Below, one piece after another: positions 7,435 through 16,157 of a stretch of DNA of 64,000 nucleotides (positions are counted from its first letter, which is position 1; each line of letters begins with the position of its first letter). The stretch spans positions 1-64,000 of the forward strand of contig NZ_JAKSYG010000027.1 in NCBI RefSeq assembly GCF_022829725.1, read 5' to 3'. The position numbers were made by a program, and so were the translations under genes. Source of the DNA: Methylobacterium sp. E-005. Lineage in GTDB: Bacteria > Pseudomonadota > Alphaproteobacteria > Rhizobiales > Beijerinckiaceae. Below the pieces are notes generated by a model. That model was not told the origin of the DNA. It saw only the letters and a program-made list of their open reading frames with translations, and did no database searches.

Positions 7435-8207
7435 CAGTCATCGTGGGAGCACTGTGTTCCGATGGTATCGTCATCGGGGCCGACAGCATGTCGACGTCGG
7501 GGAACGGCCGGAACCCGCTGATCCAGGTCCGCTCCGACGACAAGATCCGGATCATAGACGACAAGGTCATTGTCGTGGGCACCGGCAGCATCGGCCTTGC
7601 GCAGCGGTTCGAGGCGATCGTCGAGCAATCCTGGCGGGGCGAGGTGTTCGAGCGCGGCTGCCATGAATGCGGTGCATCCATCGCCGCCCATGCGCGCCAG
7701 GAGTTCACCAGCAGCGGGGTCCACTTCTCGTCCAGCGCAGGGCTGGATTTTGGCGCCATGGTCGCCGCGCCGATCCACGACGCACCGGAACTCGTCGAGT
7801 TCAACACCTTCGACCTGCAGCCTGAACGGAAGACGCGCAGGCGGCACTGGGTGGCGATGGGAGCCGGACAGACCCTCGCCGACCCATTCCTCGCCTTCGT
7901 CAGCCGCGTGCTGTGGGACGGTCGGGAGCCGACGGTCGCAGCGGCCACTGTCGGCCTATGTTGGGCGATCGAGCACGCTATTCACTACGCCCCCGGTGGG
8001 GTAGGCCCGCCCGTGCGGCTAGCAGTCTTGCGGCGCGAGGCTGGCGAATGGCGGGCCACGCTGCTGGAGGATGACGCGTTGCAGGAACCGAGGCAGCACA
8101 TCGCGGAGATCGAGAAGCGCATTGGCTTCTACGCTGCTGATGGCCTCGCAATCGCGCCGCCGCCCCCGCCGCCCGCCCCAGTGACCGGGACCCACCAACA
8201 CGGCTAA
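7431..8207 (+). CDS. Proteasome-type Ntn hydrolase (HslV/Anbu-like fold), 258 aa
   Basis: The sequence resembles a proteasome beta-type N-terminal-nucleophile hydrolase. The start is TTG, overlapping the previous stop, and the second codon is Thr. After Met removal, TVIVGALCSDGIVIGADSMS places Thr1 and Asp17 exactly as in 20S beta subunits. A Lys in DDKIRIID at processed position 37 is close to the catalytic Lys33, and VIVVGTGSIGLAQRF matches the following 'GTAG..AD' strand. The C-terminus ends in a proline run and THQHG, absent from HslV. There is no hslU, proteasome ATPase or ClpX partner here. It may be a self-assembling peptidase acting with the four upstream genes. The fold is fairly secure; substrate and role are unknown. 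Confidence 0.75.
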   Translation: MTVIVGALCSDGIVIGADSMSTSGNGRNPLIQVRSDDKIRIIDDKVIVVGTGSIGLAQRFEAIVEQSWRGEVFERGCHECGASIAAHARQEFTSSGVHFSSSAGLDFGAMVAAPIHDAPELVEFNTFDLQPERKTRRRHWVAMGAGQTLADPFLAFVSRVLWDGREPTVAAATVGLCWAIEHAIHYAPGGVGPPVRLAVLRREAGEWRATLLEDDALQEPRQHIAEIEKRIGFYAADGLAIAPPPPPPAPVTGTHQHG

Positions 8208-8309
8208 GTTCCCTCAACGGCGGCCCTGGGGCTCGGCTTTCCGGACCTATCCAACCGATAGGCTAGCCCTGCGCCGCTCGTGCCGCCGCGAGAACCCGAG
8301 GGCCGGGCG

Positions 8310-10085
8310 TCAGAGATGGGTAAGATGAGAAAGATCTAGCCCGTCGTAGCGGATGCGCCTCATATGCTCCTGAAGCACCGGCGCCGTGATCCGGCCGCTT
8401 CCGTAGTGCTCCTCAAGACCACCACGGACCCATCCGCCCAACGCTGTTACTACATCTGGCGGAACGCTCGCCTCCCGCATCGCGTCCCGGAACGTGTGGC
8501 GGAACGAATGGAACGCGTTCCGATCGCGTTTCACGCCGGCTTCCGCGAGGAAGCGCGAGAACCATTTCGAGAAGGGGCTAAAGTAGCCGTCAGCCCCGCG
8601 CACGATGTCTGGGAATAGGCGCTCGGTGCCAGCTGTCCGCATCCGCTCGACGTGTTGGGCGAAGCCGATCCGCTCTAACACGGAATGAACGGGCACATAG
8701 CGCTCGCCTGCCTCGGTTTTGACGCGCTTCCGATCGGCCTCATCCACGTCGTCACCGTCCGCCGCGATGAAGATGCACAGGATGCCCTGGAACAGGCGAA
8801 CATCCTCCGTCCGGAGCTGCGCGATCTCGCCCTGCCTCATTCCGGTGTAGAGCCCAACCAAGGGGATCCAAAAGCGCCCCCTACGCGGCCTGTTCGGTCC
8901 CAGCTTCGCGTAGCCGTTCTGATCGTCCAGACAGCCGGTGAAGAGGGGTGCCTGAAAGATCTTCGTCAGCTCAGCGGCCGTGAACGGATCCCGCCGATGG
9001 CGCTTCTTCACCCCCTTGATTGCAAGGCCCTTGCCAGGGTTCTGAACGATCCAGCCCTCGTGATGCGCGTAATTCATCAGCGCCGATAGGCCATGCACGT
9101 AGTGGTTGACGGTTGTGGTGTGCAGCCGGTCTGAGATTGGCTGCTTCAGCCTCGCAACCTCCACCAGCGTCCTTCCTGGGAAGCGTTTGGCAGCGTTCGG
9201 CGGCAACGCCTGGACAGTCGCTCGAAACGTCTTGCAGTCCTCACGGCCGATCTCGCGGATGGGCCGATCGGTGCCGAACAGCTCCCCCGCGAGGCGGAAG
9301 ACCACGTCGTACGTCTGCTGTGACTTGGCGATGAGGGTAGCCCGCTGCGGCTCGGCACGGAAGGCGGCGATAGCCTCTGCAAGCGTCTTCCCGCCGGGTT
9401 CGGCCCGAGGCTGGAACACCGGATCGAATGACCTATCCTGATAGTCGCCCGTCAGGCGTGCCCTGCTGCGATGGATGTCCTCGATCTGCCCGCGGCGCAG
9501 CAGCGCCAGCAACTGCCGGAACTGGTCCGACGCTGCATCGTCATGGGCCACCACGAACCGCATCGGCGATCCAGCGGTGCGGATCGGATCGAGCTTGCGG
9601 CGCACGAGGCGAACATCGTTCGCTTTGAGCAGACGAACCGCGGTCTGATACGCGGCGTCAAGGCCGAGGTCGTTCGGATCGTAGAGTGCGCCTTCGTCTT
9701 GGTCTAAAGCGATGAGGGCTTCATCGCGGTCAATCGGCACCGCTACCGCGTGCCGGCGTTCACGCTTCACGGTGAGGGTATCGAACCAATCGGCCACCAT
9801 CTTGTGAATGGCGGCCTCGCTTAACGAGGTCAGGGCTACGCTGCCGACCGTATCCTGGCCATCCTTCGTGGCCCGATCCCGCATGGTGCGGCACTGCTTG
9901 TCGAAGGCGTCCGCCTCGTCGCGTACTCGCCGTTTGGCCTCCGCAAGTTCGGAAGTGCGCAGCGACTTCCAAACTTGCTCGCGCCCGAAGGCAGCTACAA
10001 GGTCACGTGGCACCTTGACCTTGAAGTACCAGTTTGCGCTGCCCTTGCGCTGCGCGAGGTAGGTGTGGCGGCTCACGTCGCTCAT
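8310..10085 (-). CDS. Tyrosine site-specific integrase of the tRNA-Ser island, 591 aa
   Basis: This is a phage-type tyrosine recombinase that inserts and excises the island. The N-terminal region (TYLAQRKGSANWYFKVKVPR) has the DUF6538-like head common in long alphaproteobacterial integrases. The catalytic domain shows Arg in YTGMRQGEIAQL (about residue 417), Lys in RVKTEAGERYVP (about 456), HSFRHTF (His about 526, Arg about 529), LGGW, and the nucleophilic Tyr in LEEHYGSG (about 561). The ATG at 10085 is chosen over 10100 because similarity begins at SDVSRHTYLAQRKG. It is intact. Its 5' end lies about 90 bp from the 3' end of tRNA-Ser, the usual arrangement of an island integrase beside its attachment site. 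Confidence 0.92.
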   Translation of the reverse strand: MSDVSRHTYLAQRKGSANWYFKVKVPRDLVAAFGREQVWKSLRTSELAEAKRRVRDEADAFDKQCRTMRDRATKDGQDTVGSVALTSLSEAAIHKMVADWFDTLTVKRERRHAVAVPIDRDEALIALDQDEGALYDPNDLGLDAAYQTAVRLLKANDVRLVRRKLDPIRTAGSPMRFVVAHDDAASDQFRQLLALLRRGQIEDIHRSRARLTGDYQDRSFDPVFQPRAEPGGKTLAEAIAAFRAEPQRATLIAKSQQTYDVVFRLAGELFGTDRPIREIGREDCKTFRATVQALPPNAAKRFPGRTLVEVARLKQPISDRLHTTTVNHYVHGLSALMNYAHHEGWIVQNPGKGLAIKGVKKRHRRDPFTAAELTKIFQAPLFTGCLDDQNGYAKLGPNRPRRGRFWIPLVGLYTGMRQGEIAQLRTEDVRLFQGILCIFIAADGDDVDEADRKRVKTEAGERYVPVHSVLERIGFAQHVERMRTAGTERLFPDIVRGADGYFSPFSKWFSRFLAEAGVKRDRNAFHSFRHTFRDAMREASVPPDVVTALGGWVRGGLEEHYGSGRITAPVLQEHMRRIRYDGLDLSHLTHL

Positions 10086-10177
10086 GCTCCCGGATAGCAC
10101 CGCGGGGTAGCAGTCGACTAGTCGTAAGCCGTTTATTTCGGTTAGCTTCCAAGTGGATCAACCACTTAGCGAAGCGT

Positions 10178-10267
10178 TGGCGGAGGGAGCGGGATTCGAA
10201 CCCGCGATACCGTTTCCGGTATACACACTTTCCAGGCGTGCGCCTTCAACCACTCGGCCACCCCTCC
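10178..10267 (-). tRNA. tRNA-Ser (anticodon GGA), CCA encoded
   Basis: Read on the minus strand it begins GGAGGGGTGGCCGAGTGG and has the anticodon loop CTGGAAA, giving anticodon GGA. A long variable arm (TATACCGG-AAA-CGGTAT type) marks it as a class II tRNA. The T-arm is GCGGGTTCGAATCCCGC, the acceptor 3' strand is TCCCTCC with discriminator G, and CCA is encoded at 10178-10180. Its 3' end faces the integrase, so it is the likely attachment site of the island. Confidence 0.95.
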
Positions 10268-10373
10268 GGCCGCGGACCGGGCGCCCGGGCACGCGAGCGG
10301 GCCCCGGGCGCAGCCAGGGCCGCGCGGTGCCGTGCTGTTAGCCGGGTGCGCCGCCGGGCGCAAGGCACAAGCG

Positions 10374-10417
10374 TATCATCCCGAAAGGGGGTTCCGGCTT
10401 TCGGACAACGATGATGC
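10374..10417. repeat. Intergenic hairpin repeat family C, copy 1
   Basis: The unit reads ATCATCCCGAAAG, then CGGCTTTCGG, then GATGATGC: an inner CCGAAAG/CTTTCGG stem inside outer ATCATC/GATGAT arms. A second copy is at 39038-39081. Such units are widespread in Rhizobiales intergenic regions. It lies between tRNA-Ser and the 3' end of glgX. Confidence 0.7.
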
Positions 10418-10510
10418 CAGACCCGGAAGCGAGCGCATCACCCCAGGTCCAGTGACCGGGGCAATAATGCGCGTGCCGGGCGGCCCGAAAACCGCCCGGC
10501 CCCCAGCGCC

Positions 10511-12769
10511 TCAGCCCTCCGCGTCGAGGTGGAAGCGCACGGTCTCGACATTCGCCCGCTCGAAGGCCTGCATCACGTGCTGGTACGAGCGCTCCATGGC
10601 GTTGTCGCCATCGCCGGGGCTGTCCTCGGGCTTCAGCACGAACATCAGCAGCGAGCGCCCGGTGACATCGTAGCCGGCGCCGAACGGGAAGCTCTCCACG
10701 TCCTGGCTGTCGGGCAGGTTGGTGTCGAGGAGCCGCGTCCAGGCCACGCCGCCGACCGATTCCGGCAGCGTGAAGGTCACGAGGTCGTGGTAGGCGTTGA
10801 ACAGGATCAGCAGCGTGGCGTCCCCGCCGCGGCGGTGCAGCCCCGTCGCCTGGGCACGTCCGTCGAGCTGAACCGCGAAGGCGCGGGCACCGCCGTCGGT
10901 CCAGTTCTCGGGCGTCATCTCGCTCCCGTCCGGGCGCAGCCACGCCACGTCCTTGACCCCGAATTCCTCGTCGTACTGGCCGGTGAGGAAGCGCCCGCGG
11001 TTCAGGATCGGCAGGGCGTTGCGCAAAATGATCAGGCGCTGGGTGAACTCGGCCAGATCCCGCTCCTCGTCGCCGATCGCCTCCCAGTCGAGCCAGGAGA
11101 CCTCGTTGTCCTGGCAATAGGCGTTGTTATTGCCGTTCTGGGTGCGGGCGAACTCGTCGCCCGCGAGCAGCATCGGCGTACCGCGGGACAGGAACAGCGT
11201 CGCCAGCATGTTGCGCATCTGGCGCAGGCGCGTGGCCCGGATCTCCGGATCGTCGGTCGGGCCCTCGACCCCGTAATTGTACGAGAGGTTGTGCGAGTGG
11301 CCGTCGCGGTTGCCCTCGCCGTTCGCCTCGTTGTGCTTGTCGTTGTACGAGACCGTGTCGTGCAGGGTGAAGCCGTCATGGGCGGTGAGGAAGTTCACCG
11401 AGGCCCAGGGCTTGCGGCCGCGCTTGTTGAACTTGTCGGCGGAGCCGGCGATGCGCGCCGCCATGTCGGGCAACAGGCCGCCATCGCCCTTCCAGTAGGC
11501 GCGGACATCGTCCCGGAACCGGTCGTTCCACTCGGCCCAGCCCGGCGGGAAGCCGCCGACCTGATAGCCGCCGGGTCCGCAATCCCAAGGCTCGGCGATG
11601 AGCTTGACGTTGTTGAGCACCGGATCCTGCCGGCAGGTGTCGAGGAAGCCGCCGCCCTCGTCGAAGCCGTAGGGCTCACGGCCCAGGATCGTGGCGAGGT
11701 CGAAGCGGAACCCGTCCACCTGCATCTCCTGCGCCCAGTAGCGGAGGGAGTCGGTGACGAGCTGCAGCACCCGCGGATGCGACAGGTTGAAGGTGTTCCC
11801 GGTGCCGGTATCGTTGATGTAGTAGCGCGGCTCGTTCGGCAGCAGCCGGTAGTAGGAGGCGTTGTCGACGCCCTTGAACGACAGGGTCGGGCCCTTCTCG
11901 TTGCCCTCGGCGGTGTGGTTGTAGACCACATCGAGGATCACCTCGAGCCCGGCGCCGTGGAAGCGCGAGACCATCTCCTTGAACTCGGAGAAGGCGAAGT
12001 CCGGCACCGCGGCGTAACGCCGGGCGGGGGTGAAGAACGAGATCGTGTTGTAGCCCCAGTAGTTCACCAGGTCCTTCTGCTCGAGGTAGTCGTCCTGCAC
12101 GAAGGCGTGGACCGGCAGAAGCTCCACCGAGGTGACGCCGAGGCTCTTGATGTAGTCGAGCACGTCCCGGGTCCCGAGGCCGGCATAGGTGCCGCGCAGT
12201 TTTTCCGGCACCCGCGGGTCGAGCTTGGTCATGCCCTTGACGTGGGTCTCGTAGAAGATGGTCTTCTCCCACGGGACATGCGGCTTCTGGTGCCGCCCCC
12301 AGGTGAAGGCCGGGTCGATCACCCGGGAGCGGCGGGTGTAGGGCGCGCTGTCGCGCTCGTCGAAGGTCAGGTCGTCGCCGGATTCCATCTGGTAGCCGAA
12401 CAGGGCCGGGTTCCAGGTGATCGAGCCGACGAGCCCCTTGGCGTAGGGGTCGATCAGCAGCTTGTTGTGGTTGAACCGGTGGCCGGCCTTCGGCTCGTAG
12501 GGGCCGTGGACCCGGTAGCCGTAGATCGTGCCGGGGCGGGCGTCGGGCAGGTAGCCGTGCCAGATCTCGTCGGTATACTCGGGCAATTCGATCCGCTCGA
12601 TCTCCCGCTCGCCCTGGTCGTCGAACAGGCAGAGCTCGACCTTGGTGGCGTTGGCCGAGAACAGTGCGAAATTGACCCCGAGCCCGTCCCAATTGGCACC
12701 GAGCGGATAGGGTTTGCCCTCTTCGATGCGCGAGCGGGACTGCGACGAGGGACGTCGGGAATCGGACAT
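10511..12769 (-). CDS. glgX: Glycogen debranching enzyme GlgX, 752 aa
   Basis: It hydrolyses alpha-1,6 branches of glycogen (or of phosphorylase-limited dextrin) in the cytoplasm. An N-terminal CBM48-like domain ([20 protein letters not shown]) precedes a GH13 barrel. Conserved regions are [10 protein letters not shown] (about 280-289), GFRFDLA with nucleophile Asp about 357, IAEPWD with acid/base Glu about 393, and FLTAHDGF with the stabilising Asp about 465. The length is normal. The ATG at 12769 follows GGAG at about 7 bp; a longer reading to 12940 is open but its extension (CCCADSGRPERG) is low-complexity and unlikely. No other glycogen genes are adjacent, so it seems a single-gene unit. 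Confidence 0.93.
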   Translation of the reverse strand: MSDSRRPSSQSRSRIEEGKPYPLGANWDGLGVNFALFSANATKVELCLFDDQGEREIERIELPEYTDEIWHGYLPDARPGTIYGYRVHGPYEPKAGHRFNHNKLLIDPYAKGLVGSITWNPALFGYQMESGDDLTFDERDSAPYTRRSRVIDPAFTWGRHQKPHVPWEKTIFYETHVKGMTKLDPRVPEKLRGTYAGLGTRDVLDYIKSLGVTSVELLPVHAFVQDDYLEQKDLVNYWGYNTISFFTPARRYAAVPDFAFSEFKEMVSRFHGAGLEVILDVVYNHTAEGNEKGPTLSFKGVDNASYYRLLPNEPRYYINDTGTGNTFNLSHPRVLQLVTDSLRYWAQEMQVDGFRFDLATILGREPYGFDEGGGFLDTCRQDPVLNNVKLIAEPWDCGPGGYQVGGFPPGWAEWNDRFRDDVRAYWKGDGGLLPDMAARIAGSADKFNKRGRKPWASVNFLTAHDGFTLHDTVSYNDKHNEANGEGNRDGHSHNLSYNYGVEGPTDDPEIRATRLRQMRNMLATLFLSRGTPMLLAGDEFARTQNGNNNAYCQDNEVSWLDWEAIGDEERDLAEFTQRLIILRNALPILNRGRFLTGQYDEEFGVKDVAWLRPDGSEMTPENWTDGGARAFAVQLDGRAQATGLHRRGGDATLLILFNAYHDLVTFTLPESVGGVAWTRLLDTNLPDSQDVESFPFGAGYDVTGRSLLMFVLKPEDSPGDGDNAMERSYQHVMQAFERANVETVRFHLDAEG

Positions 12770-12899
12770 GGACACTCCGGGACTCCGCCCGCGCGGCCGG
12801 CGCCGCGGGGGGATATACCGGGTGAACGTGCCGGCCACGGCGAAGCTCCCCGGGGGTGGTAAAATTTGCTCAGGCTGTGGACGGGGTTGAGATCCCCGC

Positions 12900-13790
12900 T
12901 CAGGCCGCCCGGAATCGGCGCAGCAGCATGTCGCGGACATGCACCGTGCGGGCCCCGCGCAGGCTCGCCCGGGTCCAGGCGAGGTACAGCGTGTTGATCG
13001 GCCCCGCCCGGTCGGTGGGCAGCTCGGTCAGCCGCCCCGCCGCCAGCGCCTCCGCGCAGAGATAGTCCGGTAGCACCGTCCAGCCCATGCCGGCCTCGGC
13101 CATGCCGAGGAGGAGGCGCAGGTCCGGTGCCGTCGCCACGGGCCGCAGGGTGGCGGGCGCGTCGAAGACCGTCGCGAAGAACGTGTCGATCAGCGCCAGC
13201 TCCGCGTCGTAGGCGAGGCAGGGCAGCTCCCGCAGGAGCCCGGCCGAGACCGTGCGGCCCTTCGCGCGCGCCGCCAGCTCCGGGGCTGCCACGAGGGCGA
13301 GCCGCTCGCGGTCGAGCTCGGCGAAGCCCAGGCTTCGGCTGTCCGGCTTCGAGGCGGTGACGGCGAGGTCGGCCTGTCCCTGGTCCAGGGCGGCGTAGAT
13401 CCGCGCGCGATTCCCGGTCTGGATGCGCAGGTGCAGGCCCTCGGCCACCAGCGGCGCCAGGGCCGGGCCGACCCGGGCCGAGAGATACTCAACCGGGCCG
13501 ACGAGGTGCAGCGTCCCGGCGAGTTCGGTCGAGCGGGCGCGGGACGCGGCCATCACGGCGTCGAGGCCGTCGAGGCGCTCGGCGACCTGCCGGGCGAGGT
13601 CGTCGGCGGCCGGGGTCGGCGTGAGGCCCCGGGCACCGCGCAGGAACAGCGGCTTGCCCAGCATCGCCTCCAGGGCGGCCAGATGCGCCGAGGCCGCGGG
13701 CTGGGTGATGCCGAGGCGGGCAGCCGCCCGGGTCAGCGAGCCGGCCCGGTAGGCTTCCAGGAAGGTCCGCAGATAGACGAGGTGGCTCAC
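12900..13790 (-). CDS. LysR-family transcriptional regulator, 296 aa
   Basis: A LysR-type activator/repressor. The N-terminal helix-turn-helix is YLRTFLEAYRAGSLTRAAAR followed by LGITQPAASAHLAALEAMLG and KPLFLRGARGLTPTPAA. The C-terminal 200 residues form the periplasmic-binding-like effector domain (LHLVGPVEYLS, LVAAPELAARAKG, GMGWTVLPDYL). A GTG start at 13790 is chosen because the HTH domain normally starts within a few residues of the N-terminus; the ATG at 13937 would add about 50 non-homologous residues. It is divergent from the PfpI-MFS pair starting at 13894, with a 22-bp dyad between them, so it probably controls that pair and itself. The effector is unknown. Confidence 0.9.
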   Translation of the reverse strand: MSHLVYLRTFLEAYRAGSLTRAAARLGITQPAASAHLAALEAMLGKPLFLRGARGLTPTPAADDLARQVAERLDGLDAVMAASRARSTELAGTLHLVGPVEYLSARVGPALAPLVAEGLHLRIQTGNRARIYAALDQGQADLAVTASKPDSRSLGFAELDRERLALVAAPELAARAKGRTVSAGLLRELPCLAYDAELALIDTFFATVFDAPATLRPVATAPDLRLLLGMAEAGMGWTVLPDYLCAEALAAGRLTELPTDRAGPINTLYLAWTRASLRGARTVHVRDMLLRRFRAA

Positions 13791-13800
13791 CGGTCCGTCC

Positions 13801-13822
13801 AGCCATCGGAATTTTGATGGCT
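13801..13822. promoter_or_regulatory. Candidate LysR box between divergent genes
   Basis: AGCCATC (13801-13807) and GATGGCT (13816-13822) are perfect 7-bp inverted arms around the AT-rich spacer GGAATTTT. Location and size suit a LysR-type operator in the 103-bp divergent promoter region. Binding by the adjacent regulator is inferred. Confidence 0.55.
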
Positions 13823-13893
13823 GATAGCGCAAGCGATGATTTCTGTCGCGGGCTCGGACTCGGCAGGCTCGACGGGCAAGACGGAGCTTGTCC

Positions 13894-14583
13894 ATGGCAA
13901 CGTTCGACATTCTGATGATCACGACCTCCGCGACCACGCTGGGCGCCGCCGGGCGGCCGACCGGGCTCTGGCTGGAGGAGCTGGCGGTTCCCTATTACGC
14001 CTTCACGGAGGCCGGCGCCGCGATCCGTATCGCCTCGATCGCCGGCGGCCCGGTCCCGGTCGATCCGCATTCGGTCAAACCGCGGGGCGAGAACCCGGCC
14101 CTGGTCGAGCGCTTCCTCGGAGACGCGGCGGCCCAGGCGGCCATGGCGGCGACCGAACCGGTCGCGGACGCCGCCCCCGCCGACGCGGTGTTCCTGCCCG
14201 GCGGCCACGGCACGATGGTCGATCTGCCGGAGAGCGCGGCCCTGGCGGCCCTCCTCGGCCGGGCCTGGGTGGCTGGCGCGATCGTGGCGGCCGTCTGCCA
14301 CGGGCCGGCCGGGCTGGTGAACGCCTGGGACGCGGAGGGGGTACCGCTGGTGCGGGGGCGCCGGGTCACCGCCTTCTCGGACAGCGAGGAGCGCGCGGTG
14401 GGCCTCGACGCCGCGGTGCCGTTCCTGCTGGAGACCCGGCTGCGCGCGCTCGGCGCCCACTACGCGAGCGGACCGGATTTCGAGCCCTTCGCCATCGCGG
14501 ATGGCCGGCTGGTGACCGGCCAGAACCCGGCCTCCTCGGCGCCGGCCGCCCGGCTGGTGCTGGACGCCCTGGTGACCCGCTGA
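13894..14583 (+). CDS. DJ-1/PfpI (Hsp31-like) class I glutamine amidotransferase-like protein, 229 aa
   Basis: A DJ-1/PfpI superfamily protein of the Hsp31 type, whose members act as chaperones, glyoxalases or deglycases. The nucleophile elbow is AAVCHGPAGL with the conserved Cys. PGGHGTMVDL provides the glycine-rich oxyanion region, and a Glu at the N-terminal domain boundary is expected near LEELAVPYYAFTEAG. The ATG at 13894 follows ACGGAG by about 7 bp; a TTG at 13888 is a weaker option. It is co-oriented with the MFS gene 18 bp downstream and divergent from the LysR gene, suggesting a stress- or electrophile-responsive unit. The exact reaction cannot be read from sequence. Confidence 0.85.
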   Translation: MATFDILMITTSATTLGAAGRPTGLWLEELAVPYYAFTEAGAAIRIASIAGGPVPVDPHSVKPRGENPALVERFLGDAAAQAAMAATEPVADAAPADAVFLPGGHGTMVDLPESAALAALLGRAWVAGAIVAAVCHGPAGLVNAWDAEGVPLVRGRRVTAFSDSEERAVGLDAAVPFLLETRLRALGAHYASGPDFEPFAIADGRLVTGQNPASSAPAARLVLDALVTR

Positions 14584-14601
14584 GCGATGGAGGTCCGGAC
14601 C

Positions 14602-15765
14602 ATGACGGCCACCAAGGCGCGGGCGATCCCGCCCGCCATCTACGTCTTCGCGCTGTCGGCCTTTGCGCTTGGCTTCACCGAATTCGTGACGATCGGGCTC
14701 GTCTCGGCCATCGCGACCGATCTGCGGGTCGACGTCGGCCGGGTCGGGGCCGCGGTGGCGGCCTACGCCCTCGGCGCGACGATCGGCGCCCCGATCCTCA
14801 CGGCCCTCGCGGCAGGCTGGACCCGCAAGCGGCTCCTGATCGTGGCGATGCTGGTCTTCACCCTCGGCAACGCCCTGGTCGGGCTCTCGACCGACCTGCC
14901 GACGCTGCTCGCCGCCCGGTTCGGCTCGGGGCTCGGCCACGGGGTTTTTCTGGCGGTCGCGTCCGGCACGGCGACGCGCCTCGTGGCCCCGGACCGCGCC
15001 GGCGCGGCGGTCGCGGTGGTGTTCGGCGGGCTGACGCTGGCGCTGGCCTTCGGCGCGCCGCTCGGCACCTGGGCGGGCGGGATTTTCGACTGGCGGACGA
15101 TCTTCTGGGCGGCGGCCGCCTGCGGCGCGGTGGGGGCTGCCGGCCTCGCGGTCTTCCTGCCCGCCGCTCAGGACGGCGGTGCGGCCTCCGACGCCCTGCA
15201 CAACCTCGCGGCCCTGCTCGACCGAAGGCTGCTCGGCGCGGCCTTGATCACGGTGCTGGCCTATACCGGCTCGTTCTGCCTGTTCGCCTACATCGCGCCA
15301 TTGCTGATCCGGGTGACCGGGCTGGATCCGGCCCGGGTCGGGCCGATGATGCTCGCCTACGGCGTCGCCGCGGCGATCGGCAACCTCGCGGGCGGCCGGA
15401 TGACCGACCGGCTCGGGCCGGACCGGGCCGTGGCGATCATCCTGGCCGGGCTCGCCCTGGTGCTCGCCGCGATGGCGTTCGCGGCGCGGTCGGCCCCCGG
15501 GATGGTGGTGCTGGTGGCGGGGCTCGGCGCCCTCACCTACGCGGCGGTGCCGGCCCTGCAGGCGCGCGTGATCGGCATCGCCGGGCGCCACGTACCCCGG
15601 GCCCTGGCGGCCGCGGCCGGGCTCAACATCGCGGGGTTCAACGGGGGGATCGCCTTCGGCTCACTGCTCGGCACCGGCGTGACCGACGCCTTCGGCCTGA
15701 CCGCCACGGCGCTCGCCGGATGCGGTGCGGCCCTGCTCGGGTTGGTGTGTCTCAGTCGGATGTAG
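14602..15765 (+). CDS. MFS transporter, DHA1/AraJ-like, 387 aa
   Basis: A major facilitator superfamily efflux-type transporter in the inner membrane. About 12 hydrophobic segments are visible, starting with IYVFALSAFALGFTEFVTIG, which contains the AraJ/DHA1-like 'F..G..EF'. The loop 2-3 stretch LAAGWTRKRLLIVAM matches the MFS 'G.laDr.GrR' signature in reduced form. The ATG at 14602 is preferred over 14587 because GGAGG at 14590-14594 lies 7 bp before it. It probably shares a transcript with the upstream PfpI gene under the divergent LysR regulator. The substrate cannot be told. Confidence 0.88.
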   Translation: MTATKARAIPPAIYVFALSAFALGFTEFVTIGLVSAIATDLRVDVGRVGAAVAAYALGATIGAPILTALAAGWTRKRLLIVAMLVFTLGNALVGLSTDLPTLLAARFGSGLGHGVFLAVASGTATRLVAPDRAGAAVAVVFGGLTLALAFGAPLGTWAGGIFDWRTIFWAAAACGAVGAAGLAVFLPAAQDGGAASDALHNLAALLDRRLLGAALITVLAYTGSFCLFAYIAPLLIRVTGLDPARVGPMMLAYGVAAAIGNLAGGRMTDRLGPDRAVAIILAGLALVLAAMAFAARSAPGMVVLVAGLGALTYAAVPALQARVIGIAGRHVPRALAAAAGLNIAGFNGGIAFGSLLGTGVTDAFGLTATALAGCGAALLGLVCLSRM

Positions 15766-15802
15766 GGGCGGTGTGGCACCCGCCTGCCGGGCGGTGGATG
15801 GG

Positions 15803-16042
15803 TCAGGCGGCCTTGAGAGCTTCCGCTGCAATCGTCGCGGTGCCGGCCACCGGGCGCGCGCACTCCACCTCATAGGCCTCGCCACCGGCATAGATCTCCA
15901 CGATGGTCCCGTGTGAGCCAGCAGGCACAGAAAGGCCATCGTCCGTCACCGTATCGCGCAGGGTCACCACCACGCTCAACTCGGGGAAAAGCGGCGTGGC
16001 CTCGGGCGCTCTGCGCAGGGTGTGCATCGTCTCGAAGGACAT
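15803..16042 (-). CDS. DUF4926-like small protein, 79 aa
   Basis: A small SH3-barrel-like protein. The core (LFPELSVVVTLRDTVTDDGL, then VPAGSHGTIVEIYAGGEAYE, then VECA) matches the DUF4926 pattern 'ELDVV.L..D....GL..G..GTIV..Y..G.AYEVEF'. The family's role is unknown; some members sit in toxin-antitoxin-like settings, but no partner is evident here. Starts at 16042 or 16027 (MHTLRR) are both possible, and neither has a clear ribosome-binding site. A small inverted repeat (CGCCAA-AA-TTGGCG, 16044-16057) lies directly upstream and could be an operator. The gene is convergent with the MFS gene. Confidence 0.65.
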   Translation of the reverse strand: MSFETMHTLRRAPEATPLFPELSVVVTLRDTVTDDGLSVPAGSHGTIVEIYAGGEAYEVECARPVAGTATIAAEALKAA

Positions 16043-16157
16043 GCGCCAAAATTGGCGTACAGCCGCGATGGACGCAAGCCGTCCGTCCCTGGCGGGCGTA
16101 GGGTCTGTCCCGGTCCAGAGGGATCCGGCGACCTTGCTGTGCGGTGATGGGAAGGCC

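Noticed and set aside
1..8300. Distal attachment site (copy of the tRNA-Ser 3' end) inside the window
   Set aside because: I searched by eye for the acceptor/T-arm sequence and found no second copy.
13836..15875. Long plus-strand open frame (679 aa) overlapping the PfpI and MFS genes
   Set aside because: Arg/Gly-rich with no recognisable domain; the overlapping frames encode clear PfpI and MFS proteins.
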